Below are positions 14,201 through 20,591 of a stretch of 33,145 nt of DNA, one piece after another. Origin of the DNA: Candidatus Geothermincola secundus (GTDB taxonomy: Bacteria; Actinomycetota; Geothermincolia; Geothermincolales; Geothermincolaceae). Numbering within the stretch: the stretch's first letter is position 1; each line of letters starts with the position of its first letter. Under the pieces are notes generated by a model. It worked only from the letters and a program-made list of their open reading frames with translations. It had not been told where the DNA came from and did no database searches. The DNA lies in assembly GCA_015711755.1 (NCBI GenBank), contig JACVIY010000012.1, positions 1-33,145 of the forward strand. Reading direction: 5' to 3'. The position numbers were made by a program, and so were the translations under genes.

Positions 14201-15307
14201 CTATCCCGCCCCGAGAAGGCGGCCCGCCGCCCGTGCGGCCACGCGGGCGGTGCGGTCTCGAGAGCCGTCGCGGTGCCGCATGCCGACCAAATGCACGTCC
14301 ATTTCCATTACGTCCAGCCCGACCAGCTGGTTCCCCTCCTTCTGCAGCCAGCTTCCCAGCTCCGCCACCACCGCCGCGATCTCCCCCTCTCCAAGGCCGA
14401 ACAGGTCCATAAAGCGGCACGCCCTCACCGCATCCAGCGAGCCCACGTCCAGGTCCAGCGAGACATAACAGGGGCCTCTGCCCAGAGCCTCCAAGGCCTC
14501 CCGCAGCTCTTCCAGCCCGCCCTCTCTCCGCAGCCGTCCCCTTCCCAGAAAGGAAACGCCCAAGGCGCCCAAGCGCCTGAAATCCTCCAGAGCCGCCAGC
14601 CCCGCCTCGCTCCATCCCCCCCGCGGAGACTCCTCGGGAGGGAGGTCGGCCGGTCCCAAGAGCAGCAGGCGGCGCGGATCCACCCGGCCCTCGGCCACCA
14701 GGTGGTGCAGGAACGAGCCGCAGTTAAAGGAATCGGCGTCCTCTCCCCCGGGGAAAGCCCCCTCCTCTCCGCTGAGCGCATCTGAGCATCCGCCTTCCTT
14801 CAGCAAGCGGTAGAGTCGGCGCCGCCTCGCGGTGGAGAGGACGTCCGAATGGGCGTCGAGCACGATGACCCGGAGCTCGTCACGGCCGTAAAAGGAAGAC
14901 AGCGCCCCGATGGCCCCGGCGCTCTGGGAGTGGTCGACCCCCAGCATCAGGGGGCGCTTCGGAAGCACTTCCGCCTTCACGAACCCCTCTATCCGCCGCG
15001 CGTATTCCCGGCAGCCGTCAGCGTCTATGAACTCCCTGAATCTCCCGGGGCTCAACATGGTGCGGCAGCGCGCGCTCGGGCGGGGGGTCAGCCATTCCTC
15101 CATCGGCACCTTTCCCGCGGCCTTCACCTTTCCGACCGCCGAGGTCTCGAGCTGCGGCGCGAGGATGTCATAGGGGTCTCGAGGGTGGCGGGGGGGCAGG
15201 CCTCCCTTGCCCAGGGCCTCTAAATAAGCCAGCTTCATCTCAACCTTTTCCGGCGCATCCAAAGGATCGAGGGAAGCGCCGAAAGCGACCCATTCCTCTT
15301 TCGGCAT
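14201..15307 (-). CDS. Arginase/agmatinase-fold family protein
   Basis: Cytosolic metallohydrolase-fold protein of 368 residues in the ureohydrolase superfamily. The metal ligands are visible: His126 in GVDHS, Asp151, His153 and Asp155 in DAHSD, and Asp285 and Asp287 in SLDLDV, so a two-manganese site looks intact. The end GLDVMEMDVH matches the family's final strand. The N-terminal 110 residues are longer than in arginases, and the segment after DAHSD is unusual, so the substrate may not be arginine or agmatine; no polyamine or arginine genes are near. The start has no Shine-Dalgarno, and TATAAT lies 7 nt before the ATG, implying a leaderless mRNA. It is 93 nt upstream of the repeat lipoprotein on the same strand. 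Confidence 0.82.
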   Translation of the reverse strand: MPKEEWVAFGASLDPLDAPEKVEMKLAYLEALGKGGLPPRHPRDPYDILAPQLETSAVGKVKAAGKVPMEEWLTPRPSARCRTMLSPGRFREFIDADGCREYARRIEGFVKAEVLPKRPLMLGVDHSQSAGAIGALSSFYGRDELRVIVLDAHSDVLSTARRRRLYRLLKEGGCSDALSGEEGAFPGGEDADSFNCGSFLHHLVAEGRVDPRRLLLLGPADLPPEESPRGGWSEAGLAALEDFRRLGALGVSFLGRGRLRREGGLEELREALEALGRGPCYVSLDLDVGSLDAVRACRFMDLFGLGEGEIAAVVAELGSWLQKEGNQLVGLDVMEMDVHLVGMRHRDGSRDRTARVAARAAGRLLGAG

Positions 15308-15314
15308 ACAACGG

Positions 15315-15320
15315 ATTATA
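15315..15320 (-). promoter_or_regulatory. -10 box of the arginase-fold gene (leaderless)
   Basis: A perfect TATAAT on the minus strand ends 7 nt before the ATG at 15307, so transcription should start at the A of the ATG or one base before it. No Shine-Dalgarno fits between. Confidence 0.5.
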
Positions 15321-15396
15321 GCGCCACCGCCGCGCTAACAGGGAGCTCGGCAGCGTTGGGGCCGGTCATTCTGTTAATCTTTAGGCAGGAATCATC

Positions 15397-15415
15397 GAGG
15401 AGGTGTCGGGTTCTG
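15397..15415 (+). promoter_or_regulatory. Ribosome binding site deciding a CTG start
   Basis: GAGGAGGTG at 15397-15405 is followed by 7 nt and then CTG at 15413-15415, which reads L-E-H-Y-D into the FAD fold. There is no ATG or GTG in this frame near it. The only other option is a TTG at 15356 without a binding site. Confidence 0.5.
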
Positions 15416-16519
15416 GAGCATTATGACTGCGTGATCATCGGGGCTGGCCCCGCCGGGTTGGCGGCGGCGCGCGTGCTGTCGGAGAGCGGATTCAAAGCGG
15501 TGGTCCTGGAGAGATCGGAGCCGGGCGGAGGAAAAGCATGCGGCGGCGCGGTCTCCGCCGGCGGCATGTCCTGTTTGGAGAGGCTTTTCGGCCCGCTTCC
15601 CGGCGAATTCGCCGAGGAAGCGATCCGCCTGGAGGGCCTGCGCATCGTCACACGTCGAGAAGGGGCCGTGGATCTCGCCTACAGCCCTCCTCGACTGGCA
15701 TTGCCCCGCCACATCCTCGGGCGCTGGCTGGCCTCCCTATGCGCCGTACGGGTCAAGGAAGGAGCGGAGGTCACCGACCTCCTCGCGGAGCGCTTCTTCA
15801 ATCGGTTAAAGGTCGTCGAGCGGGGAGAGGAATTGGAGCTCTCTTCCACCTTCGTGATCGCGGCGGATGGCGGCGCTTCCACGTCCCTGCGCAGACTGAG
15901 GCCCGAATTCAGCCGAATATATCATCAGCCCAACCTGCAGGCCGCCGTGGACCTCGTCTTCGACCTGCGCGAGGAGGCGAGGGGCTTAAGGGGGGTTCTT
16001 TTTCTGGAGCGGCCGCGGGCCGCCCTTCGCGTATATCCCTCCTTTGACGGCCTGCACCTCACCGTACCCTCGCGCCGCGAGGGGGACTGGGAAACGCTGC
16101 TGGAGGAGGCACTCCCGCTGCTGCGCCGCCACTTCGCCATGGAGGCGGAGGAGCCCAAAGGCCGCAGGCCCGCTCTCACCAACCGCATGGGGATGCTCGG
16201 CCATTTCAGCCCGGGGCTGGGCAGCGTGCTGCTGGCCGGCGAGGCAGCGGGGCTGCTGGACGCCTGGGGTGACGGCATCGAGGCCGCTCTGCGCAGCGGG
16301 GAGATCGCCGGGCGGGCGGTGGTGGACTGCGCGGGGGAGAGAGTTCTGCCTTACCGTTATTACGCCGAGAGGCTCAAAGAGCTGCGGGCGAGCTTTGAGT
16401 CGGAGCGGAGGGGGCAGGCGCAGGGCGACCTGCTGCTCCAAGGAAGCCCGCTAGACGTAAGAAAAGCGGGCGGCAGGAGGCGCTACCGCCGCCTGCTCAG
16501 GAGGCTGGCGGGGCCCTGA
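15413..16519 (+). CDS. Geranylgeranyl reductase family FAD-dependent oxidoreductase
   Basis: Flavoprotein of 368 residues in the geranylgeranyl reductase group, which saturates isoprenoid chains; in mycobacteria MenJ does this to menaquinone. The FAD fold is at residues 5-35 (CVIIGAGPAGLAAARVL, then VVLER). It is followed by the typical GGGKACGGAVSAGG, the second FAD contact around VIAADGGAST and the closing LLAGEAAGLLDAWGDGIEAALRSG motif. The likely start is CTG with a strong GAGGAGGTG 7 nt upstream. It is followed 29 nt later by a Cys-rich protein, a probable operon. The substrate is unknown; a quinone or polyprenol is a fair guess, and related FAD monooxygenases remain possible. Confidence 0.78.
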   Translation: MEHYDCVIIGAGPAGLAAARVLSESGFKAVVLERSEPGGGKACGGAVSAGGMSCLERLFGPLPGEFAEEAIRLEGLRIVTRREGAVDLAYSPPRLALPRHILGRWLASLCAVRVKEGAEVTDLLAERFFNRLKVVERGEELELSSTFVIAADGGASTSLRRLRPEFSRIYHQPNLQAAVDLVFDLREEARGLRGVLFLERPRAALRVYPSFDGLHLTVPSRREGDWETLLEEALPLLRRHFAMEAEEPKGRRPALTNRMGMLGHFSPGLGSVLLAGEAAGLLDAWGDGIEAALRSGEIAGRAVVDCAGERVLPYRYYAERLKELRASFESERRGQAQGDLLLQGSPLDVRKAGGRRRYRRLLRRLAGP

Positions 16520-16548
16520 GGCATCCGGACCCGAGGAGGGAGAAGGGC

Positions 16549-17310
16549 ATGGCGAAAGGAAGGTTGCGTAAGGTGTTACTGGCAGGGGCAGCCCTGCACC
16601 TGTGGGCGGTCAGGGAATTGAGGCCGAGCGCGGCGGAACTCCTTGACCTCCGCTGGCACCGCGAGGTGCCGCTACGCATAACCGCGCGAGCTCTTGCACG
16701 CCTCCTGCCCTGGCTGTACCGAAAATGGGGGGAGAGGGGCGTGAGGTCCCTTCAATATGTCTTCTACCAAATAGGGCGGGACCGCGCTCCCCTGCTTATG
16801 AGGTACCTGGAGATAGATCCGGATGACGCCCGCAGCCTGGGGCGGGTCTTGGATTACGAAGACGGCCTGGTGGGCGTGCGGGGCATCTGGACGGAGGAGT
16901 GCCGGGGGCGGGCGGTGAAGGAGGAGAGGTACTGCCCCATAGCCGCCGACCTGGCCGGCTGCCCGGAGGTATGCACGCGCCTGATGATGGCCCTGGAGGC
17001 GGGGACTTTCTCCGTCATCAATCCGGACCTGGCGGTGCCCGAGCTGACCAAGCTCCTGTCCACCGGAGACGAGTGCTGTCTGGCGGTATTGGAGCTGCCT
17101 TACTTGAAAAGGCGGGAGGCCCGGAGTGCCTCTCCCCAGGCGACACCCGGCGCTTTTCCGCCCCGCCTCAGGCCGCCGGGGCTTCTTCCCCGACTCATGC
17201 TGACCTTGCCTCTGAGCTTTCTCAAAGCCCTTTTCGGCCTGCTGCTTCGGGGCCCTGAAGGTCTGGAGATGCACTGGTACGAGTTCTTCCGTTACCAGCC
17301 GCCCTCCTGA
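16549..17310 (+). CDS. Cys-rich protein, possibly ATC-hydrolase-like
   Basis: Protein of 253 residues with a helical N-terminal half and a Cys-rich region at 108-180. The order is a G-V-x-G-I strand (109-113), Cys118, CPI at Cys129, GCPEVC (Cys138, Cys142), an EAGTFSVINPDL segment and GDECC (176-177). This arrangement resembles the L-2-amino-thiazoline-4-carboxylic acid hydrolase-like (DUF6125/V4R-like) proteins of anaerobic bacteria, where the NP-x-L and GD-x-C parts are typical. The cysteines could bind a metal or cluster. The C-terminal 45 residues are Pro-rich and then amphipathic, perhaps membrane touching. GAGGAGGG is upstream of the ATG. It follows the flavoprotein closely, so they may work together. 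Family call is tentative. Confidence 0.5.
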   Translation: MAKGRLRKVLLAGAALHLWAVRELRPSAAELLDLRWHREVPLRITARALARLLPWLYRKWGERGVRSLQYVFYQIGRDRAPLLMRYLEIDPDDARSLGRVLDYEDGLVGVRGIWTEECRGRAVKEERYCPIAADLAGCPEVCTRLMMALEAGTFSVINPDLAVPELTKLLSTGDECCLAVLELPYLKRREARSASPQATPGAFPPRLRPPGLLPRLMLTLPLSFLKALFGLLLRGPEGLEMHWYEFFRYQPPS

Positions 17311-17405
17311 CCGGGGCCGGCAGGGGCGTCTCCAACGCTTTTTATCTCGCTCAAGGCAAAGGGATGGCGCGCCCTTCAGCGAAGAAAACCGCGGAGGTTC
17401 AGTCC

Positions 17406-18023
17406 ATGCCTTTGCCGGATGAAGGTGGATCCCGCCGCGCGCTTTCCAGGGCGGAGCGGCGGCAGAGGACGCGGGAGTCCGTGATCGAAGCCGCGGAGCG
17501 GTCTTTCCGGCTCCACGGGTTTGGGGACATCACCATGCAGCGCATCGCCGAGGAGGCGGGGGTGAGCAAGACCACCGTCTATGCATGTTTCGGCAGCAAA
17601 GAGGGCTTGTTGCGGGCGCTGCGGGAGCGCGCCCGGGACGAGCTGCTGAGGCGGCTCGGCTCCGCCGAAACGGCTGATGATGAGGAGCCCCTGCTGCAGC
17701 TGGAGAAGGCTTTTGACGGATGCTGCGATATCATCAGGCAGCGCCATTCGCTGGGCCTGCCCGCGGTCGACGCCAAGGCGTTGGCCTCTGCCGGTGACGG
17801 CGGCTCACCTGAGGGCACCGCACTTAAGCGATTGGCGGCCATACTGCGGCTGGGCATGCAAAAAGGCGTCTTCCGCGCCCTCGACCCCGACCTGGCGGCC
17901 TTTTTTCTCTTCAAGGCCTTCGAGGCTTGCGTGCTCTTTCTCCAGAATCCGGAGTGCCCGTTGGGGTTGGAGGAGGTCGAGGACGGGCTGTTCGATTTCA
18001 TCCGTCGGGGCATCATGGTATAG
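17406..18023 (+). CDS. TetR/AcrR family transcriptional regulator
   Basis: DNA-binding regulator of 205 residues. The N-terminal TetR helix-turn-helix domain covers about 18-70. It shows TRESVIEAAERSFRLHG, then DITMQRIAEEAGVSKTTVYA (41-60) with the recognition helix, and CFGSKEGLL. The C-terminal ligand-binding half is helical and ends with the common FFLFKAFEACVLF type segment. The ATG at 17406 is preferred since GGAGG lies 8 nt upstream. A start at 17364 would add 14 residues and has a poor binding site. It follows the flavoprotein and Cys-rich pair on the same strand (95 nt), so control of those genes is possible (inference). The ligand is unknown. Confidence 0.9.
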   Translation: MPLPDEGGSRRALSRAERRQRTRESVIEAAERSFRLHGFGDITMQRIAEEAGVSKTTVYACFGSKEGLLRALRERARDELLRRLGSAETADDEEPLLQLEKAFDGCCDIIRQRHSLGLPAVDAKALASAGDGGSPEGTALKRLAAILRLGMQKGVFRALDPDLAAFFLFKAFEACVLFLQNPECPLGLEEVEDGLFDFIRRGIMV

Positions 18024-18024
18024 T
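18019..18024 (+). promoter_or_regulatory. -10 box of the CwlM-like gene, over the TetR stop
   Basis: TATAGT overlaps the TetR stop codon (18021-18023) and ends 7 nt before the ATG at 18032. That geometry predicts a leaderless mRNA. TTTCAT at 17996-18001 is a weak -35 at 17 nt. Confidence 0.42.
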
Positions 18025-18031
18025 GGCTTCC

Positions 18032-19015
18032 ATGAGACCTTTGGGGCGCGGCCAGAGCGGTTCAGCCGTGGGCGATGTTCAGAGGCGCCTGCACGATCTG
18101 GGGTTTGACTGCCCCGGCTTCGCCGAGGAATGCGCGCGCTGCCTTTTCGGTGAGGCCACCCGCCGTCTGGTCTCCGATTTCCAGGAAGCGCGGGGGCTGC
18201 GGTCCAGCGGCGAGGTGGACGACGTCACCTGGCGCGAGTTGGTGGAAGCGTCCTACAAACTGGGGGACCGATTTCTTTACCTGAGATCGCCCTATTTCCG
18301 CGGGGACGACGTCCGAGAACTGCAGAGCTACCTCAACAGTCTGGGGTTCCACGCCGGCCGCGAGGACGGCATCTACGGCCCGGAAACCGATCGGGCGGTC
18401 CGCCTTTTCCAGGAGGACTCAGGGCTGCGGGCGGACGGCGTGGTCGGCGCCACCACCTTGACCCATCTCCTGCGGCTCAAATCGGCGGTAAGGCCGACCA
18501 GCATCAGCGTGGCAGAGGTAAAGGAGCGGCTTCAAGACTCCATCCCCCTTCCCCTCAGTGGGCGCCGGATAGCGCTGGACGCCGGAAATCCCCACGCCCG
18601 CCGGTGCGGCCTGCTCGAAGAGCTGGCCGCCCTGCTGCGGGGAGAGGGAGCCGAGGCGCTGCCCCTTCCCGCTATCGACGAATCCCCGGAGTCGGAGCGC
18701 GCTTCCCTGGCCAACCGCCTGGAGGCCGAGGCGCTGTTGAGCGTCATCGTGGTCGGGGCCGGCTCGCCCCCTCGCGCTTACTTTTTCGCGGGAAAGAATT
18801 ACGTCTCGCCGCGGGGTCAGAGGCTGGCGGGCTTGATCATGGACTCGCTGTCAGCGCTGGGCCTGTCGGGGAGCTGTGAGGGCAGGAGCTTTCCCCTTCT
18901 TCGGGAAACGCGCATGGTCTGCGTGGTCCTGGAGATTCCCGAGGGCGGGTGGGGATCAAGGGAAATGGCCGCCTCGCTGTTTGGGGCGTTCCGTTCTTTC
19001 TGGAGCGGCCGCTGA
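18032..19015 (+). CDS. CwlM-like peptidoglycan-binding protein with degenerate amidase domain
   Basis: Protein of 327 residues. Two PG_binding_1 domains lie at about 5-74 (DVQRRLHDLGF) and 84-148 (DDVRELQSYLNSLGFHAG, DGIYGPETDRAVRLFQ). The region 178-324 follows the course of an Amidase_3 domain. Its zinc-binding residues appear to be lost: the usual D-x-G-H-G is ALDAGN (181-186), the S-x-H-x-N strand is replaced by SVIVVGAG (237-244), and only a Glu in VLEIP (301) resembles the catalytic Glu. No signal peptide is visible, so it should be cytosolic. The same order of domains is found in mycobacterial CwlM, a cytosolic regulator of MurA located near parAB. Unlike a hydrolase, this protein is likely regulatory (inference). 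There is no Shine-Dalgarno. Confidence 0.75.
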   Translation: MRPLGRGQSGSAVGDVQRRLHDLGFDCPGFAEECARCLFGEATRRLVSDFQEARGLRSSGEVDDVTWRELVEASYKLGDRFLYLRSPYFRGDDVRELQSYLNSLGFHAGREDGIYGPETDRAVRLFQEDSGLRADGVVGATTLTHLLRLKSAVRPTSISVAEVKERLQDSIPLPLSGRRIALDAGNPHARRCGLLEELAALLRGEGAEALPLPAIDESPESERASLANRLEAEALLSVIVVGAGSPPRAYFFAGKNYVSPRGQRLAGLIMDSLSALGLSGSCEGRSFPLLRETRMVCVVLEIPEGGWGSREMAASLFGAFRSFWSGR

Positions 19016-19033
19016 GGATACCGCCGGCTGCGA

Positions 19034-19045
19034 GGAGGGCCCTCC
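19034..19045. repeat. Perfect 12-bp palindrome at a convergent junction
   Basis: GGAGGGCCCTCC lies in the 46-nt gap between the CwlM-like gene and the Asp23 gene. It is one of several short palindromes at convergent junctions in the window and may act as a two-way transcript end. It has no T-run. Confidence 0.35.
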
Positions 19046-19061
19046 CGACCATTCCGCCCCC

Positions 19062-19403
19062 TCAGCCGCCTTTTTCCCGGACCTCCACGCCCTCCACCAC
19101 CACCTCCACTCCGGCCACCCGCACCCCCGCCGCGGCTTCCATGTATTCCCTGATGCGCTGGGAGATCTCGGAGGCTATGCGGGGGATGTTCTCGCCGTAG
19201 CGCACCGATATATGCACGGTGAAGCGGTAGCTCCCCCCCTCCTCTTCCACCTTGACGCCGTGGCGTATGAACTCCCTTTTTATCCGCGAGGCCAGCGCCT
19301 CCATCGGGCTCTGAAGGCATTCCACCACCCCGCTTACGCTCAGGGCGGCCTGGGAAGCCAGGTCGGCCAGGGCATCCCGGGAGAGCTCGATCTTCTCTTC
19401 CAT
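19062..19403 (-). CDS. Asp23/Gls24 family protein
   Basis: Small cytosolic protein of 113 residues in the Asp23/Gls24 family, which includes envelope stress proteins of Gram-positives and YloU-like proteins. The order is KIELSRDALADLASQAALSVSGVVE, a V-E-x-x-G-G-S-Y-R-F-T-V strand with HISVRYGENI, an amphipathic helix ASEISQRIREYME, and the closing VRVAGVEVVVEGVEV. Its length is typical. It starts 8 nt after the stop of cheD, so it is probably the last gene of the chemotaxis transcript. A link to chemotaxis has no family precedent I know of. Confidence 0.85.
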   Translation of the reverse strand: MEEKIELSRDALADLASQAALSVSGVVECLQSPMEALASRIKREFIRHGVKVEEEGGSYRFTVHISVRYGENIPRIASEISQRIREYMEAAAGVRVAGVEVVVEGVEVREKGG

Positions 19404-19411
19404 GCCCGCCC

Positions 19412-19927
19412 TCAGAGCTCCCTGGTGCCGTGGCGAATGGAGGTTATGGTTATCTTTCCCGTGCTCACGTCGAAGAACATGGTTCGGCCGTAGTTGCCCC
19501 CGGTGTCCTCTCCCAGCAGCGGTATCTTCAATTCGGCCAGGGTCTTCTTGGTTGACTCCACGTTGCGCTCCCCGATGTTCATGCCCGGAGAGGGCCCCGG
19601 CACGTTGGCGGGATTGGACGCCCCGGGTATGGTGAACATCTGGGCCCCCCCGGCGATCCTCGCGGTTATGCGGTTGCGCCTCGCCCCCAGGCGCACCATC
19701 TCCTCCACCATGGCGCGTATGGCGGTGTCGGCGAAGCGGCCGGCCCGCCCCCCTCTGGAGATGGCCCGGCTGTCCGGCAGCATGATGTGGGCCAGTCCAC
19801 CTATGCGCTTGGCCTCATCGTAAAGGGCGATGGCCACGCAGGAGCCCAGCCCGTAGCTGGCCAGCACCTTGGGGTTGTGGGTGACGTAGTATTCCGCCAC
19901 CCCCACTCCGACTATCTCTTCCGGCAC
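19412..19927 (-). CDS. cheD: Chemoreceptor glutamine deamidase CheD
   Basis: Cytosolic enzyme of 171 residues that converts selected Gln residues of chemoreceptors to Glu and, in the Bacillus/Thermotoga system, binds CheC and stimulates it. The catalytic Cys30 in LGSCVAI and His47 in GGLAHIMLP are present, followed by the family segments ITARIAGGAQMF and IGERNV. The start is GTG at 19927 and overlaps the cheC stop by one base (TAGTG), so translation is probably coupled to cheC. The position next to CheC fits their known partnership. Confidence 0.94.
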   Translation of the reverse strand: MPEEIVGVGVAEYYVTHNPKVLASYGLGSCVAIALYDEAKRIGGLAHIMLPDSRAISRGGRAGRFADTAIRAMVEEMVRLGARRNRITARIAGGAQMFTIPGASNPANVPGPSPGMNIGERNVESTKKTLAELKIPLLGEDTGGNYGRTMFFDVSTGKITITSIRHGTREL

Positions 19928-20538
19928 TAAGCGCTCACTCCCAGTCTTCCCAGAATGACCCCAAGCGACCCAAGGTCGGGGAAAAGGATCAGGTGTCCCT
20001 TTATCTTGTGGGCGGAGACGTCGAACTCGGTCTCGATGACCAGGACGTAGTCCTCCGATTGGCTTATCTCTATTAGTATGAAGTCTATGATGGCCCCGGC
20101 CATGTCCAGGGCGAAGCCGGGGACCGACGGCCGCAGCAGCAGGGAGGTCATCTGGGAGAGCGCGTTGAGGTAGGAGCCGGCCAAGATGCTCCCTGCCTCC
20201 TGAAGGGCCGACTGCTCGATCGTGGAAAGGGGCGCGGAGGGATCGGTAGACACCATCAGCTTGGCCAGCTCGAAGGCGCTGCGCTCCTCCAGAAGCAGGA
20301 GCATGCTGCCCGAGGCGTCCCCGGTTATGTGCAGATAGACCCCGGCCACCGGGGTCTCCGCCCCACCCACCAGATCGGACACTTTCACCAGCGGCACCAG
20401 GGAAGCGCGGGGCACGCTGAGCATCACCTTTTTGTCCACCATGGAGGACAGGGCCACGGCAGCGTTGCCGGAGCCGATGTTGCCCACCTCTCTCAGCGCG
20501 TCCAACTGCAGGGGCGTCAGCTCTCTTGGTTCAGCCAT
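19927..20538 (-). CDS. cheC: CheY-P phosphatase CheC
   Basis: Cytosolic phosphatase of the CheC/CheX/FliY group, 203 residues, which dephosphorylates CheY-P and partners CheD. The first active site is intact: Glu17 and Asn20 in LREVGNIGSGNA. The second keeps Glu114 but has Ser117 where Asn is expected (QEAGSILAGSYLNAL), so it may be weak or inactive. The ATG at 20538 is used; a GTG at 20541 directly before it is 8 nt from GGAGG and may be the true start. It follows cheA by 50 nt and overlaps cheD. Confidence 0.93.
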   Translation of the reverse strand: MAEPRELTPLQLDALREVGNIGSGNAAVALSSMVDKKVMLSVPRASLVPLVKVSDLVGGAETPVAGVYLHITGDASGSMLLLLEERSAFELAKLMVSTDPSAPLSTIEQSALQEAGSILAGSYLNALSQMTSLLLRPSVPGFALDMAGAIIDFILIEISQSEDYVLVIETEFDVSAHKIKGHLILFPDLGSLGVILGRLGVSA

Positions 20539-20591
20539 CACCAGCGATTCCTCCCTTCAAGCGCAAGCCTTTCCGGCCTCACCGCCCGCCT

